Of a DNA stretch of 64,000 bases, positions 17,740-26,764 are shown in pieces (position 1 is the first letter of the stretch; each line of letters opens with the position of its first letter). The DNA lies in the NCBI RefSeq assembly GCF_035818475.1, contig NZ_JAYMGV010000003.1, positions 248,001 to 312,000 of the forward strand. Direction: 5' to 3'. Made by a program: the position numbers and the translations under genes. The notes under the pieces were generated by a model. It saw only the letters and a program-made list of their open reading frames with translations, searched no databases and was not told the DNA's origin. Origin of the DNA: Cognatitamlana sp035818475 (GTDB taxonomy: Bacteria; Bacteroidota; Bacteroidia; Flavobacteriales; Flavobacteriaceae).

Positions 17740-19287
17740 ATGAATAATTTATTCAATACTTTTTTGAAATACGGTTCCTTTATATGCATAATTCATTTAA
17801 TGACTGGTATATATGCTCAAGAAAAGCCTAATATAATTTTTCTTTTATCAGATGATCAAACAAGTATAGCAACAGGCTGTTATGGTAATAATCAGGTAGT
17901 CACACCTAATATGGATTTATTGGCTCAGGAAGGGATCATGTTTAAAAATCATTATAACACTACAGCTATATGTATGGCTAGCAGAGCAACAATTATGACC
18001 GGGATGTATGAATATAAAACAGGTTGTAACTTTATGCATGGGCCGCTTAAACCAGAAAAATTTCAGCAATCATATCCTGTTATTTTAAGGAATGCTGGGT
18101 ATTTTACCGGTTTTGCAGGTAAATTTGGATTTGCCGTAACAGAAGGTCAGGATTGGAGTGAAAGGAACATGAGTGTTATTCCAAAAGCGGCATTTGATGT
18201 TTGGGGTGGTGGCCCGGGACAAACACAATATGAAACTGCAAAAAATAAATCTATTGCGCATTATGCCGAAAAATATCCGCATAGCACCAGAGCTTATGGA
18301 GCATGGGCGAATGATTTCATAAAGGAAGCCCAAAAATCAGGGAAGCCGTTTTGTATGTCTATCAGTTTCAAAGCACCACATTTACCATTTACACCAGATA
18401 AGTATTTTGATTATGTATATAAAAATAAAACCTATAAAAAGCGACCTAATTATGGTAAAGAAAATGCCAAGTATTTATCACCGCAATCTAAGTCCGGTCG
18501 TCAGTATAATGAATATACGTTTTGGAGAGATTCAGAAGAATCCTATCAAGATGCCATTAAAAAATACAATCAGTTAATTCATGGTGTAGATTATGCCTTG
18601 GGAATGATTCGTAAATCTTTAAAAGAATTTGGAGTTAGTGATAACACGATTATTATTTTTACCAGTGATAATGGCTATAGTTGCGGAGCTCATAGTTTTG
18701 GAGGTAAAGTTTTGCCATATGAAGAAGCGTCTAAATCTCCCCTTATTGTTTATGACCCAAGACTGCCGGAAACTAAAAGAGGTAAAATTATAGAGAGTGT
18801 TACCGGAAATATTGATATAGCCCCTACAATTTTTGATTATGCAGGAATTAAGGTTCCAAACCATATGGACGGTGTAAACTTAAGACAAATAGCTAAAAGG
18901 TCTAGTGATTATAAAAATAGAGTCATTACATTAACAAACATGTGGGGGAATGATGAGATTCAGGAAATGGCTGTTGTTACCAAAGATTGGAAATACATTT
19001 ATTGGCAATATGCAGATAAACATATGGAACCAACAGAAGAGCTATTCAATATTAGCAATGACAAGTATGAAATGGAAAATGTTGCAAACAAACGTACTCA
19101 TGAAAAAGCATTGAAGAAAATGAGAAGTTTGTATGATCAGCAATATAATTATATGATCAAAAACATGACATTGGATAATGATTATGAAAAGTATAAGGTT
19201 TTATTTGATAGGAAAGCCAAAGTAACTGATAAAAAAGAATTTTTAACCGGAACCTATAAAGAAAAGGCTAAAAAGAAAAACTTTTAG
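17740..19287 (+). CDS. Sulfatase 3, S1 type
   Basis: A 515-residue exported sulfatase (signal peptide to about residue 27, cleavage after IYAQ). LSDDQTS (36-42) binds metal and CMASR (78-82) is a C-x-A-x-R formylglycine site. AGKFGF replaces the common GKWHLG, so the catalytic histidine of that motif is absent and another residue must serve. FTSDNGYSCGAHSFGGK supplies the Asp/Asn metal pair and the second active-site His/Lys. The C-terminus is Lys-rich. It is first of a + strand run (17740-22265) with short gaps of 32 and 9 bases, probably one transcript with sulfatases 4 and 5. The substrate is unknown. Confidence 0.93.
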   Translation: MNNLFNTFLKYGSFICIIHLMTGIYAQEKPNIIFLLSDDQTSIATGCYGNNQVVTPNMDLLAQEGIMFKNHYNTTAICMASRATIMTGMYEYKTGCNFMHGPLKPEKFQQSYPVILRNAGYFTGFAGKFGFAVTEGQDWSERNMSVIPKAAFDVWGGGPGQTQYETAKNKSIAHYAEKYPHSTRAYGAWANDFIKEAQKSGKPFCMSISFKAPHLPFTPDKYFDYVYKNKTYKKRPNYGKENAKYLSPQSKSGRQYNEYTFWRDSEESYQDAIKKYNQLIHGVDYALGMIRKSLKEFGVSDNTIIIFTSDNGYSCGAHSFGGKVLPYEEASKSPLIVYDPRLPETKRGKIIESVTGNIDIAPTIFDYAGIKVPNHMDGVNLRQIAKRSSDYKNRVITLTNMWGNDEIQEMAVVTKDWKYIYWQYADKHMEPTEELFNISNDKYEMENVANKRTHEKALKKMRSLYDQQYNYMIKNMTLDNDYEKYKVLFDRKAKVTDKKEFLTGTYKEKAKKKNF

Positions 19288-19319
19288 TAATAGAGTAAAA
19301 AATTATATAAATTGCTACA

Positions 19320-20741
19320 ATGAATAAAATTTTTTATGCATTGTTAATTTTTTGTGGTACTAATTTGGTTTACCCACAAAAAATGTTGCCAGAAAGACCT
19401 AACATTATTTTAATAATGACTGATGATCAAGGCTGGTTTGATGCCGGTTTTAATGGTAATTCGATTCTTCAAACACCTCATTTGGATGCATTGGCTTCCA
19501 AGGGGATCATTTTTGATCGTTTTTATTCGGCTTCAGCAGTATGTTCTCCCACTCGGGCAAGTGTGGTTACGGGTAGAAATCCTTATAGAATGGAAATTCC
19601 GGGAGCCAATACGGGGCATTTAAAAACCCAGGAAATAACTATAGCTGAACTTTTAAAAAAAGAAGGGTACGCCACAGGGCATTTTGGAAAGTGGCATTTA
19701 GGTATTCATACTAAAAAAGAACCGGATGCCAATCGGGGAGGTAGAGAAAAGCACTTTAAGCATTACAGTATTCCTTCTATGCACGGTTATGATGAATATT
19801 TCTGTACGGAATCAAAGGTCCCCACATATGATCCTATGGCCTACCCTGAAGAGTTTAAAAATGGTGAATCAAAAAGGTATGGATGGTCAGCCATTAAAAA
19901 AGGTGAGAAAGCAAAAGATTTTAATACAGCTTATTGGGTAGGAGATGAGCAAAAAGCAGAGGGGGAATTATCTGGAGATGACACTAAGCTTATAATGGAT
20001 AGAGTAGTGTCCTTTATTGAAAGGTCACTTTCTCAAGGCGAGCCTTTTTTTGCTACGGTTTGGACCCATTCACCACACTTACCCGTTGTAACCAGTGATT
20101 ATTATAAGTCTAAATACCCTGATTTATCTAATAAAGAACAACTGTATTATGGATGCATTACCGCATTAGATGATCAAATAGGAAGACTATGGAAAGAACT
20201 GGAGCGTAACGGAACATCTGAAAACACCATGATCTGGTTTTGTAGTGATAATGGGCCTGAGAATGAAACACCGGGAAGTGCAGGGCATTTAAAAGGTAGA
20301 AAAAGAAGTTTATATGAAGGTGGGCTACGTACACCGGCATTTGTAGTTTGGGAAAGAGAATTAAAAGGAAAGAAGCGGCTAGATGTCCCCGCATTTACTA
20401 GTGATTATTTACCAACGCTTTTAAGTGTTTTAAATATAGATTACCCAGATGACAGGCCTATAGATGGTATTAATTTAATGCCATTTATAAAAAAGACTAA
20501 AAAAGAACGGAACAAGCCTATGGGGTTTCGTTTAAAAAATCAAATCTCATGGGTAAATCACAGGTATAAATTGATTACAAAAGATAACGGTAATAATTAT
20601 GAGCTATATGATATCATAGCAGATGAAGGTGAAGAGAAAAATATAGCGGCTTTTAACTCTAAACGGGTTGAGGAAATGAAGAGTGAATTAAATACCTGGT
20701 TAAGCTCTGTGGAGAATAGTTCAAAAGAAAGAGATTATTAA
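19320..20741 (+). CDS. Sulfatase 4, S1 type
   Basis: A 473-residue exported sulfatase with signal peptide to about residue 20. It has TDDQGWFDAGFNG (34-46), a canonical CSPTR site (Cys75), and GKWHLGIH with catalytic Lys and His. WTHSPHLPV and CSDNGPENETPGSAGHLKGRK give further active-site His, Asp-Asn and Lys residues. The compact size and lack of extra domains fit the arylsulfatase A-like subfamilies. It lies 32 bases after sulfatase 3 and 9 bases before sulfatase 5, supporting an operon. Specificity is unknown. Confidence 0.93.
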   Translation: MNKIFYALLIFCGTNLVYPQKMLPERPNIILIMTDDQGWFDAGFNGNSILQTPHLDALASKGIIFDRFYSASAVCSPTRASVVTGRNPYRMEIPGANTGHLKTQEITIAELLKKEGYATGHFGKWHLGIHTKKEPDANRGGREKHFKHYSIPSMHGYDEYFCTESKVPTYDPMAYPEEFKNGESKRYGWSAIKKGEKAKDFNTAYWVGDEQKAEGELSGDDTKLIMDRVVSFIERSLSQGEPFFATVWTHSPHLPVVTSDYYKSKYPDLSNKEQLYYGCITALDDQIGRLWKELERNGTSENTMIWFCSDNGPENETPGSAGHLKGRKRSLYEGGLRTPAFVVWERELKGKKRLDVPAFTSDYLPTLLSVLNIDYPDDRPIDGINLMPFIKKTKKERNKPMGFRLKNQISWVNHRYKLITKDNGNNYELYDIIADEGEEKNIAAFNSKRVEEMKSELNTWLSSVENSSKERDY

Positions 20742-20750
20742 TTTTTATTT

Positions 20751-22265
20751 ATGAAAAATAGAATATTAAATGTTGTTGCTTTATTACTTTGTGTGCTATC
20801 TAATATAAATGCTCAGACTTCCAAACCCAACATAATTATAATTTATGCAGATGATATGGGGTATGGTGATTTAAATTGTCAGAATCCTAATTCAAAAATA
20901 CCTACACCAAACTTAGATCAATTGGCAGCAGAAGGGATGCGTTTTACAGACGCCCATAGTTCATCGGGAATTTGTTCTCCAAGTCGCTTTGCATTACTGA
21001 CAGGAACATACCATTGGCGAAGAACTCATAATATTGTAAACGCCTTTGGTAAACCTATGTTTAACGATTCAGATGTTACTATTCCCGAGTTATTAAAAAC
21101 CAAAGGATATGTGACAGCGGCCATAGGAAAATGGCATTTAGGTTGGGATTGGAAGTTTAATAGAGAACCTACAGGAGAGGTGTTACAATGGGGAAAGAAA
21201 CGTAAGTTTTATAAGCCTGAAGATGTAGACTGGACTAATCCGATAAAAGGAGGGCCTTTGGGTCAGGGTTTTGACTATTATTTTGGAGATGGAACCATTA
21301 ATTTTCCGCCATACGCATGGATAGAAAATGAAAATTTCGTCAAGTTACCCAATACTGATATGGATCCGAATAATGTGGGCTATGGTATAAACGAAGGAAG
21401 TTGGGAGTTCCGTCCCGGGCCTAAAGTAAAAGGCTGGAACCCCTATGAGGTATTACCAGCACTTACAAAAAAAACAGTGTCCTATATACAAAAACAAGAA
21501 AAGGACAAACCGTTTTTCTTGTATATGGCATTACCATCACCACATGCACCAATCATACCTAATGATGAATTTGTTGATAAATCTAAAGCAGGCCCCTATG
21601 GTGACTTCATGTTTCAAACCGATTGGGTTGTAGGCCAGATATTGAAAACACTAAAAGAAAAAGCATTGGACCAAAATACCATTGTAATTTTTAGTGCAGA
21701 TAACGGACCGGAAAAATATGCTTTTACCAGAGCTGAAAAGTTTGACCATTATAGTATGGGAGATTTTAGGGGGTTAAAAAGAGACGTTTGGGAAGGAGGA
21801 CATCATGTGCCTTTTATTGTAAAATGGCCAGGACATATTATGGAAGGCACGGTATCAAATGCATTGGTATCTCAAATAGATATTATGTCTACAATTGCGG
21901 AAATAACAAATACCCCAGTAAATACAAATGTAGCTCCTGATAGTAAGAGTTTTTTATCGGTTTTGAAAGATAAAAACAAAACAGGATATAGAGATGTTAT
22001 TGTTCATAACACTTACAAAGACACTTGGGGGATTCGGGAAGGTAAGTGGTTATATATCAATAAAAAAACGGGACAGCATTCAAAGATGCCGGATTCGTTT
22101 AAAAAACTTAAAGGGTATAAAGATTTTAATACGGATAATTTACTATTCAACCTTGAAAAAGACCCTGAACAACGTGTGAATTTGTCTCTCCAGCACCCGG
22201 ATAAAATAGCCAAAATGGAAAAGTTACTTAAACAGGAAATAAATAAAGGGTATTTGATAGATTAA
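20751..22265 (+). CDS. Sulfatase 5, S1 type
   Basis: A 504-residue exported sulfatase with signal peptide to about residue 22 (NINAQ). Motifs: YADDMGYGDLNC (32-43), CSPSR (Cys75), GKWHLGWDW, LPSPHAP, and FSADNGPEKYAFTRAEKFDHYSMG containing the metal Asp-Asn pair. The long insert around residues 140-235, with many Trp/Pro/Tyr, probably shapes the substrate pocket. The pattern resembles N-acetylgalactosamine-6-sulfatase-like members of S1, but this is a guess from overall look. It is the last gene of the 17740-22265 run. Confidence 0.93.
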   Translation: MKNRILNVVALLLCVLSNINAQTSKPNIIIIYADDMGYGDLNCQNPNSKIPTPNLDQLAAEGMRFTDAHSSSGICSPSRFALLTGTYHWRRTHNIVNAFGKPMFNDSDVTIPELLKTKGYVTAAIGKWHLGWDWKFNREPTGEVLQWGKKRKFYKPEDVDWTNPIKGGPLGQGFDYYFGDGTINFPPYAWIENENFVKLPNTDMDPNNVGYGINEGSWEFRPGPKVKGWNPYEVLPALTKKTVSYIQKQEKDKPFFLYMALPSPHAPIIPNDEFVDKSKAGPYGDFMFQTDWVVGQILKTLKEKALDQNTIVIFSADNGPEKYAFTRAEKFDHYSMGDFRGLKRDVWEGGHHVPFIVKWPGHIMEGTVSNALVSQIDIMSTIAEITNTPVNTNVAPDSKSFLSVLKDKNKTGYRDVIVHNTYKDTWGIREGKWLYINKKTGQHSKMPDSFKKLKGYKDFNTDNLLFNLEKDPEQRVNLSLQHPDKIAKMEKLLKQEINKGYLID

Positions 22266-22288
22266 AGAAATTATAAAGCCTCCTTAGG

Positions 22289-22380
22289 GCTATGCCATTT
22301 GTATTTAGTATTGTGGATTGGATGAGAGAAACATGAAAAAACTAATGCTCTAATTAGTAAGTTGGAATTTAATAAGAAAA
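22289..22380 (+). pseudogene. Relic of a sulfatase C-terminus (sulfatase 2/6 type)
   Basis: The stretch from TATGCC to AATAAGAAAAA aligns with 24105-24205, the codons for YAMLSILNIVDWMGESGKE in sulfatase 6. TTGTGGATTGGATG is identical, and the following GAAACATGAAAAAACTAATG matches GAATCTGGAAAAGAATTAATG with substitutions and two single-base deletions. Stops in all shifted frames show it is dead. It lies between sulfatases 5 and 6, immediately before the start of the latter. A former second copy of this gene type therefore stood here and was removed except for its end. Confidence 0.8.
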
Positions 22381-22395
22381 AAGAAATTAAATATT

Positions 22396-24261
22396 ATGAA
22401 TGTATTCAAAACTAATAAAAAACTAATGAGTCGATACAGTTTAACCTTATTATTAGTTTTTTTTCTTATTGTTTCCAAGACGTTTTTTGGACAGAATCAG
22501 GAACGACCAAATATACTTTGGCTTACCAGTGAAGACAATAGTGCGGATTGGTTAGGTTGTTATGGTAATCCATTTGCTGAAACTCCTAACATTGATCATT
22601 TGGCCAGTGAAGGTTTTTTATATACAAATGCCTATGCAAATGCTCCTGTATGTGCAGCTCAAAGGAGTACATGGATTACTGGCATTTTGGCACTCTCCAT
22701 GGGAACGCACAATATGAGGAGTTTTTATCGCATTCCCCATGATAGTATTAATTATTATCCGGATTTTTTAAATGAACAAGGGTATTATACTGGGAATTAC
22801 AAAAAAACGGACTACAATATTAGTGGAAGAGATGGAACCGATTGCTGGGATAATTCCAGTTCAGAAGACTGGGAGGCGTTAAAAAATAACCAACCGTTCT
22901 TTCAAGTCATTAATCTAGGGAATTCTCACGAAAGTAGAGCTCAAGGCGATGTTGACCACACAAATCATGACCCTAATAAAACCATATTACGCAAATTCCA
23001 CCCGGACGTACCCGATGTAAGAAAGAACTACGCAAAGTACTATGATGCCTTAAAACAAATGGATGTAGATGTTGGAGCCAAATTAAAAAAACTGGAAGAC
23101 ATGGGGTTGGCAGAAAATACTATTGTTATTTATGTTTCAGATCATGGTGGTGTATTGCCCAGAAGCAAACGGTTTTTATTTGCAAATAGTCTTCACTGCC
23201 CTTTAATTGTTAGAATACCAGAGCGCTATAAAGCATTATGGCCGGCTTCCAGATTGGGATCAAAGATAGATAGGATGGTTAGTTTTGCAGATATGCCTAA
23301 AACCTGGCTTAGTATTGCCGGAGCTTCCATTCCAAATTATATGCAGGGTAATATTTTTTTAGGTTCAAAAGCAGAAGCTGAAAAAGAATATCATTTCGCC
23401 TTTAGAGGGAGAATGGACGAACGGATAGATAATGCCCGGGCACTTTGTGATAAACGCTATCTGTACATTAGAAATTATATGCCTTATGTACCATGGATGC
23501 AACATTTAATGTACCTGTGGAAAATGAAAGCGACAAAAGCATGGGCTAAAGAAGTTGAAGAAGGGCGTGCAAATGAATTGCAATCTCGCTTTTTTAAACC
23601 TAAGCAATGGACCGAAGAGCTTTACGATATGCAGAACGATCCGGATTGTACAGAAAACTTAATAGCAAAACCAGCCTATCAAAAAGTGGCGTCTACTATG
23701 AAGACAGAACTACGAAAGGAACAAATTGAGGTTTATGATAGTGGCTTACTTCCGGAAACAGAAATGGTTCGTTTGGCAGCAGAACATAAAACAACAATTT
23801 TTGAAATGGTTCGTAACTCACAATTGTATGATGTTTCAGAATTGTTAAGTGCTGCAGACATAGCTTTAGAACAAAGCCCTGAGAATCTTAACAAACTGCA
23901 TGAAATGTTGAACAATGAGCATCTGGGGGTGCGTTATTGGGGGTTAATAGGGTGCTTGCTGCTCAATAATGAAGCAGGTGGATTGAAAGTTATTGAAGAT
24001 GAATCTCATGAAATACAAGCCATGGCAGCATACCTTTTAATTCGTTCAGGAAATAAAGAGTTAGGTTTAGCGATTTTAAAATCTCTAATGGAACAGTCAT
24101 CATACGCCATGCTGTCCATACTTAATATTGTGGATTGGATGGGAGAATCTGGAAAAGAATTAATGCCTTTGATCAGTAAATTAGAGTTCAGTAAGAAAAA
24201 TCAAAGCGAGTATAATTATATAATGAGAATGAAGGAGTATTTAATAAACAAGTTTAGTTAA
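22396..24261 (+). CDS. Sulfatase 6, SGSH-like with C-terminal helical region
   Basis: A sulfatase of up to 621 residues. The first ATG (22396) gives a charged leader. The ATG at 22426 gives MSRYSLTLLLVFFLIV, a cleaner signal peptide ending TFFGQ, so it may be the true start. Motifs: TSEDNS in place of DD, CAAQR (Cys86 of the long form), YKKTDY in place of GKWH, and SDHGGVLPRSKR. The last about 150 residues are helical and repeat-like (LNEHLGVRYWGLIGCLLLNN). It shares this layout with sulfatase 2. A decayed copy of its 3' end lies just upstream. The substrate is unknown; an N- or O-sulfated glycan is expected from the family. Confidence 0.93.
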   Translation: MNVFKTNKKLMSRYSLTLLLVFFLIVSKTFFGQNQERPNILWLTSEDNSADWLGCYGNPFAETPNIDHLASEGFLYTNAYANAPVCAAQRSTWITGILALSMGTHNMRSFYRIPHDSINYYPDFLNEQGYYTGNYKKTDYNISGRDGTDCWDNSSSEDWEALKNNQPFFQVINLGNSHESRAQGDVDHTNHDPNKTILRKFHPDVPDVRKNYAKYYDALKQMDVDVGAKLKKLEDMGLAENTIVIYVSDHGGVLPRSKRFLFANSLHCPLIVRIPERYKALWPASRLGSKIDRMVSFADMPKTWLSIAGASIPNYMQGNIFLGSKAEAEKEYHFAFRGRMDERIDNARALCDKRYLYIRNYMPYVPWMQHLMYLWKMKATKAWAKEVEEGRANELQSRFFKPKQWTEELYDMQNDPDCTENLIAKPAYQKVASTMKTELRKEQIEVYDSGLLPETEMVRLAAEHKTTIFEMVRNSQLYDVSELLSAADIALEQSPENLNKLHEMLNNEHLGVRYWGLIGCLLLNNEAGGLKVIEDESHEIQAMAAYLLIRSGNKELGLAILKSLMEQSSYAMLSILNIVDWMGESGKELMPLISKLEFSKKNQSEYNYIMRMKEYLINKFS

Positions 24262-24542
24262 AAACAATTCTATAAAATATTAGTATGATTAAAATGTTGG
24301 GAGTAAAAAAATGTATATATAGCAATGGGAGTTATGTTTATAATTACAGTGTGTAATTCTAACGAACATAAAATTGGTGCAAAAGGGAAGAGGTAATTTC
24401 CGTTTTTTCTCTCGGAAGAAAAACCAAACCGGTTGTTAAGTGTAGGAGTAAAACTAAATTGGCTATGCGTTTGGCACAAAATGAGTTATTTTACTCTTTA
24501 AATATACTAAACTAAAAGGTTTTGAATACTATGTGCAATATT
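24262..24542. other. Intergenic region with possible lipoprotein-signal relic
   Basis: No intact gene. On + a short frame, MGVMFIITVCNSNEHKIGAKGKR-stop (about 24327-24395), looks like a lipoprotein signal with Cys-Asn-Ser after a hydrophobic stretch, preceded out of frame by KMLGVKKCIY. This resembles the start of a secreted sulfatase or other lipoprotein cut off after 23 codons. It may be chance. It separates convergent genes and I see no clear hairpin. Confidence 0.3.
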
Positions 24543-25430
24543 CTAATAAAAATAAAGTTTAAACATCTTCTGGATGGATTCACTTAAATTAGTATTAGAG
24601 GCGAAAAGTATACCGGCTTCATTCATAAAAGTTGTATGGGGCTGATTTAGCTGAAGTGGATTTCCAAACATATCAGAGACAGAGGCCCCAATTTCTTTAT
24701 AGATACAGGCCGTGGCCGCATAATCCCATGTACTGCCTCCTCCGGCAGTGTTTTTTGGAAAAGCAAAGAAACAGGAAGGAACGGTTTCCAGAGCAGAGCA
24801 GGCATTCATTACCGCACCATAAGAAGGGGTGGAATTTATTCCATTAGCATATTTACCTTTGACTGTTTTATTGAGTTCTGTTAGTACGTCCGAAAAGCAA
24901 TCTAATGTCTCAAAGCTTCTGTTGAAATAAAACTGGAGCGGTTTTTTGTTATCTGCAGGAGGTAAATGCCAAGAGACTTCATTCTTATAAGCTCCTTTGT
25001 TTATTATAGCATGATATAAGTTTTGTGTTATAGGGTCATAAACAACACCAATTTGAGGTTCACCATTGGCTTTGACCAATGCTATGGAAACGGCGTATCC
25101 CGGAACAGATTCGGTAAAAGGTAATGTGCCGTCTAAAGGATCAATACACCAGAAAAAGTCCTTTGTCAATCGGTTTTTTGAGTTGTTGCTTTCTTCAGTT
25201 AGTATACCCAAATCGTATTGATCAATACTAGGTTGAAGTATATTTAAGATAAGTTCTTGACTTTTAAAATCAACTTCTGTTACCACTTGGGAGGCCTGAC
25301 TATTTCCGCTTTCTTTTTTGAGAATGGTTATATGTTGATCCTTATAACTGCTAATTAAAGCTCCGGCAGACTTAGCAGCTTGAATGGCAAGTTTTGAAAG
25401 GGAGGTAAGATGATTGGGGTTTAAAGTCAT
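24543..25430 (-). CDS. Inositol-monophosphatase-family phosphatase (CysQ/IMPase-like)
   Basis: A 295-residue Mg-dependent, lithium-sensitive-type phosphatase. Metal-site residues are seen in LTEES (about 76-80), DPLDGT (about 97-102) and GGSTWDYAA (about 227-235). No signal peptide, so it is cytoplasmic. The family includes 3'-phosphoadenosine 5'-phosphate phosphatase (CysQ), which clears a by-product of sulfate activation, and inositol- or sugar-phosphate phosphatases; the sequence alone does not decide. It lies 20 bases after a kinase-like gene on the same strand, within the sulfatase block and opposite to it. Confidence 0.88.
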   Translation of the reverse strand: MTLNPNHLTSLSKLAIQAAKSAGALISSYKDQHITILKKESGNSQASQVVTEVDFKSQELILNILQPSIDQYDLGILTEESNNSKNRLTKDFFWCIDPLDGTLPFTESVPGYAVSIALVKANGEPQIGVVYDPITQNLYHAIINKGAYKNEVSWHLPPADNKKPLQFYFNRSFETLDCFSDVLTELNKTVKGKYANGINSTPSYGAVMNACSALETVPSCFFAFPKNTAGGGSTWDYAATACIYKEIGASVSDMFGNPLQLNQPHTTFMNEAGILFASNTNLSESIQKMFKLYFY

Positions 25431-25450
25431 GGTACTTCAATTGGCATAAA

Positions 25451-26452
25451 TTATTGGTAGCGTTTTGGGCTTTTAAGCTGTTGGATAACCGCTCTTGAAA
25501 GTCTTTCGCTATAAGAATGTATTTTCCAATGTCCGGGGCTCCAGCCCTTAATGAACCTGTGAAAATCAGTCCAGGCAATAGGGTATAGTTGCCGCCATTC
25601 AAACTCTAGCTCATTGTAATTTATAGCTTTGCCATAAACGTTTAATGCATTATACAGTTCGTCAAAATAATAGTCCAAAAGCGCTTTTTCATGTTTTTCA
25701 CAATCATCTTCATACATACAACTTCCCATAAAATAAGCAACATCTTTCATACCACAACCTCCCCCTATATATTGAAAATCTACGGCAGCAACCCGTTTTT
25801 CGTCTTCAGAAAAACAAAAATTGGCCAGTTTGGCATCACCGTGAACAAAGGTTTTGTATTTACATTTGTTTAATGTTTCATCAATTAAGGCCGCAGCATT
25901 TTTAAGAGGCAAATCACTTAATGCACCTAGCTCATCGGGTCTGGTATCCAGGTGCCAATATGTACCGGTCTGCCATAAACCTTCAGGGTTCCGTCCCATA
26001 AAGCAAGCGTGAAAATGGGCAAGCCACTTCAGGCATAATTTCATATCATGTAAATTGACAGAGGTCTTTCTAATTGGAAAACCGACATCATTTAAATCCT
26101 CTAGAAGGATTAGTGATTCATGATTCATATCCTCAATATGAATGCATTCAGGAACATAGCAAAACGTTTTACAGGATGCACTCCAGTTACGGTAAAATGT
26201 CATCTCAATGGCATAAGACTTGAGTTTTCTTTGATGAGATAAGTCTGTATTCCAACCTCTGGGATGTTGGCTCGTATTTGGCAACTTAATATGTTTGGCA
26301 ACAATGCTTTTATATTGTGAGTTTTCAAGATAATATCTAATAATCTTTCCATACCCACTCCAAAGGGATTGAATGATTTCTTGCTTACCAATTCCTGAGG
26401 CTTTGGTATGGTTAAGAATTATGCTTTCAATGTGTTTGTCCATTAGAAACAT
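25451..26452 (-). CDS. Aminoglycoside-phosphotransferase/choline-kinase-like kinase
   Basis: A 333-residue protein (330 if the fourth codon, ATG at 26443, is used). It carries the protein-kinase-like phosphotransferase core: LILLEDLND hinge, Brenner motif FVHGDAKLANF (HxDxxxxN, catalytic Asp) and VDFQYIGGGCGMKDVAYFMG, where DFQ replaces DFG and binds Mg. It resembles the ecdysteroid-kinase-like and choline-kinase-like branch rather than drug-resistance enzymes. It is cytoplasmic. It precedes the IMPase-like phosphatase by 20 bases, so the two are likely one operon that adds and removes phosphate on a small molecule. The substrate is unknown. Confidence 0.82.
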   Translation of the reverse strand: MFLMDKHIESIILNHTKASGIGKQEIIQSLWSGYGKIIRYYLENSQYKSIVAKHIKLPNTSQHPRGWNTDLSHQRKLKSYAIEMTFYRNWSASCKTFCYVPECIHIEDMNHESLILLEDLNDVGFPIRKTSVNLHDMKLCLKWLAHFHACFMGRNPEGLWQTGTYWHLDTRPDELGALSDLPLKNAAALIDETLNKCKYKTFVHGDAKLANFCFSEDEKRVAAVDFQYIGGGCGMKDVAYFMGSCMYEDDCEKHEKALLDYYFDELYNALNVYGKAINYNELEFEWRQLYPIAWTDFHRFIKGWSPGHWKIHSYSERLSRAVIQQLKSPKRYQ

Positions 26453-26764
26453 TTAAATTTCCGGGTTTTTACAAATGTAAGCTTACTATTTTAATTTTTG
26501 GTATGAATTAGGGGTATGCGAAATCTTCAGTTTAGCAATTAATAAAATAGGTGAAAGTGAGAAAATTTTTAAAATAACGACTTAAAAACTTGTTTTTGAG
26601 GGGGTATCAACTTTGTTAAAAACCTTTAATGAGCCCATTTTAATTGGTTTGAATAGCTTTTGACGTAATTAAGAAGTAGTGCGTTTTTAAATCTTTACCA
26701 GTAATTTTGCTTTATCACCATAAGATTGAACCCCGATCTGGTTATTTTAAGTTTTAATATTTAG
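26453..26764. other. Divergent promoter region, kinase / T9SS sulfatase
   Basis: These 312 AT-rich bases separate the divergent kinase gene (-) and sulfatase 7 (+). Apart from the candidate promoter next to sulfatase 7 I see no structured element, hairpin or short gene. Confidence 0.4.
26726..26755 (+). promoter_or_regulatory. Candidate Bacteroidetes promoter for sulfatase 7
   Basis: TTG at 26726-26728, 19 bases of spacer, then TAAGTTTT at 26748-26755, a 7-of-8 match to the -7 consensus TAnnTTTG when the n positions are ignored. It lies only 9 bases before the ATG, so the message would be almost leaderless, which weakens the call. Confidence 0.35.

Noticed and set aside
25372..25602. 76-codon frame spanning the phosphatase/kinase junction
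   Set aside because: Overlaps two well-supported genes in another frame and has no motif of its own.
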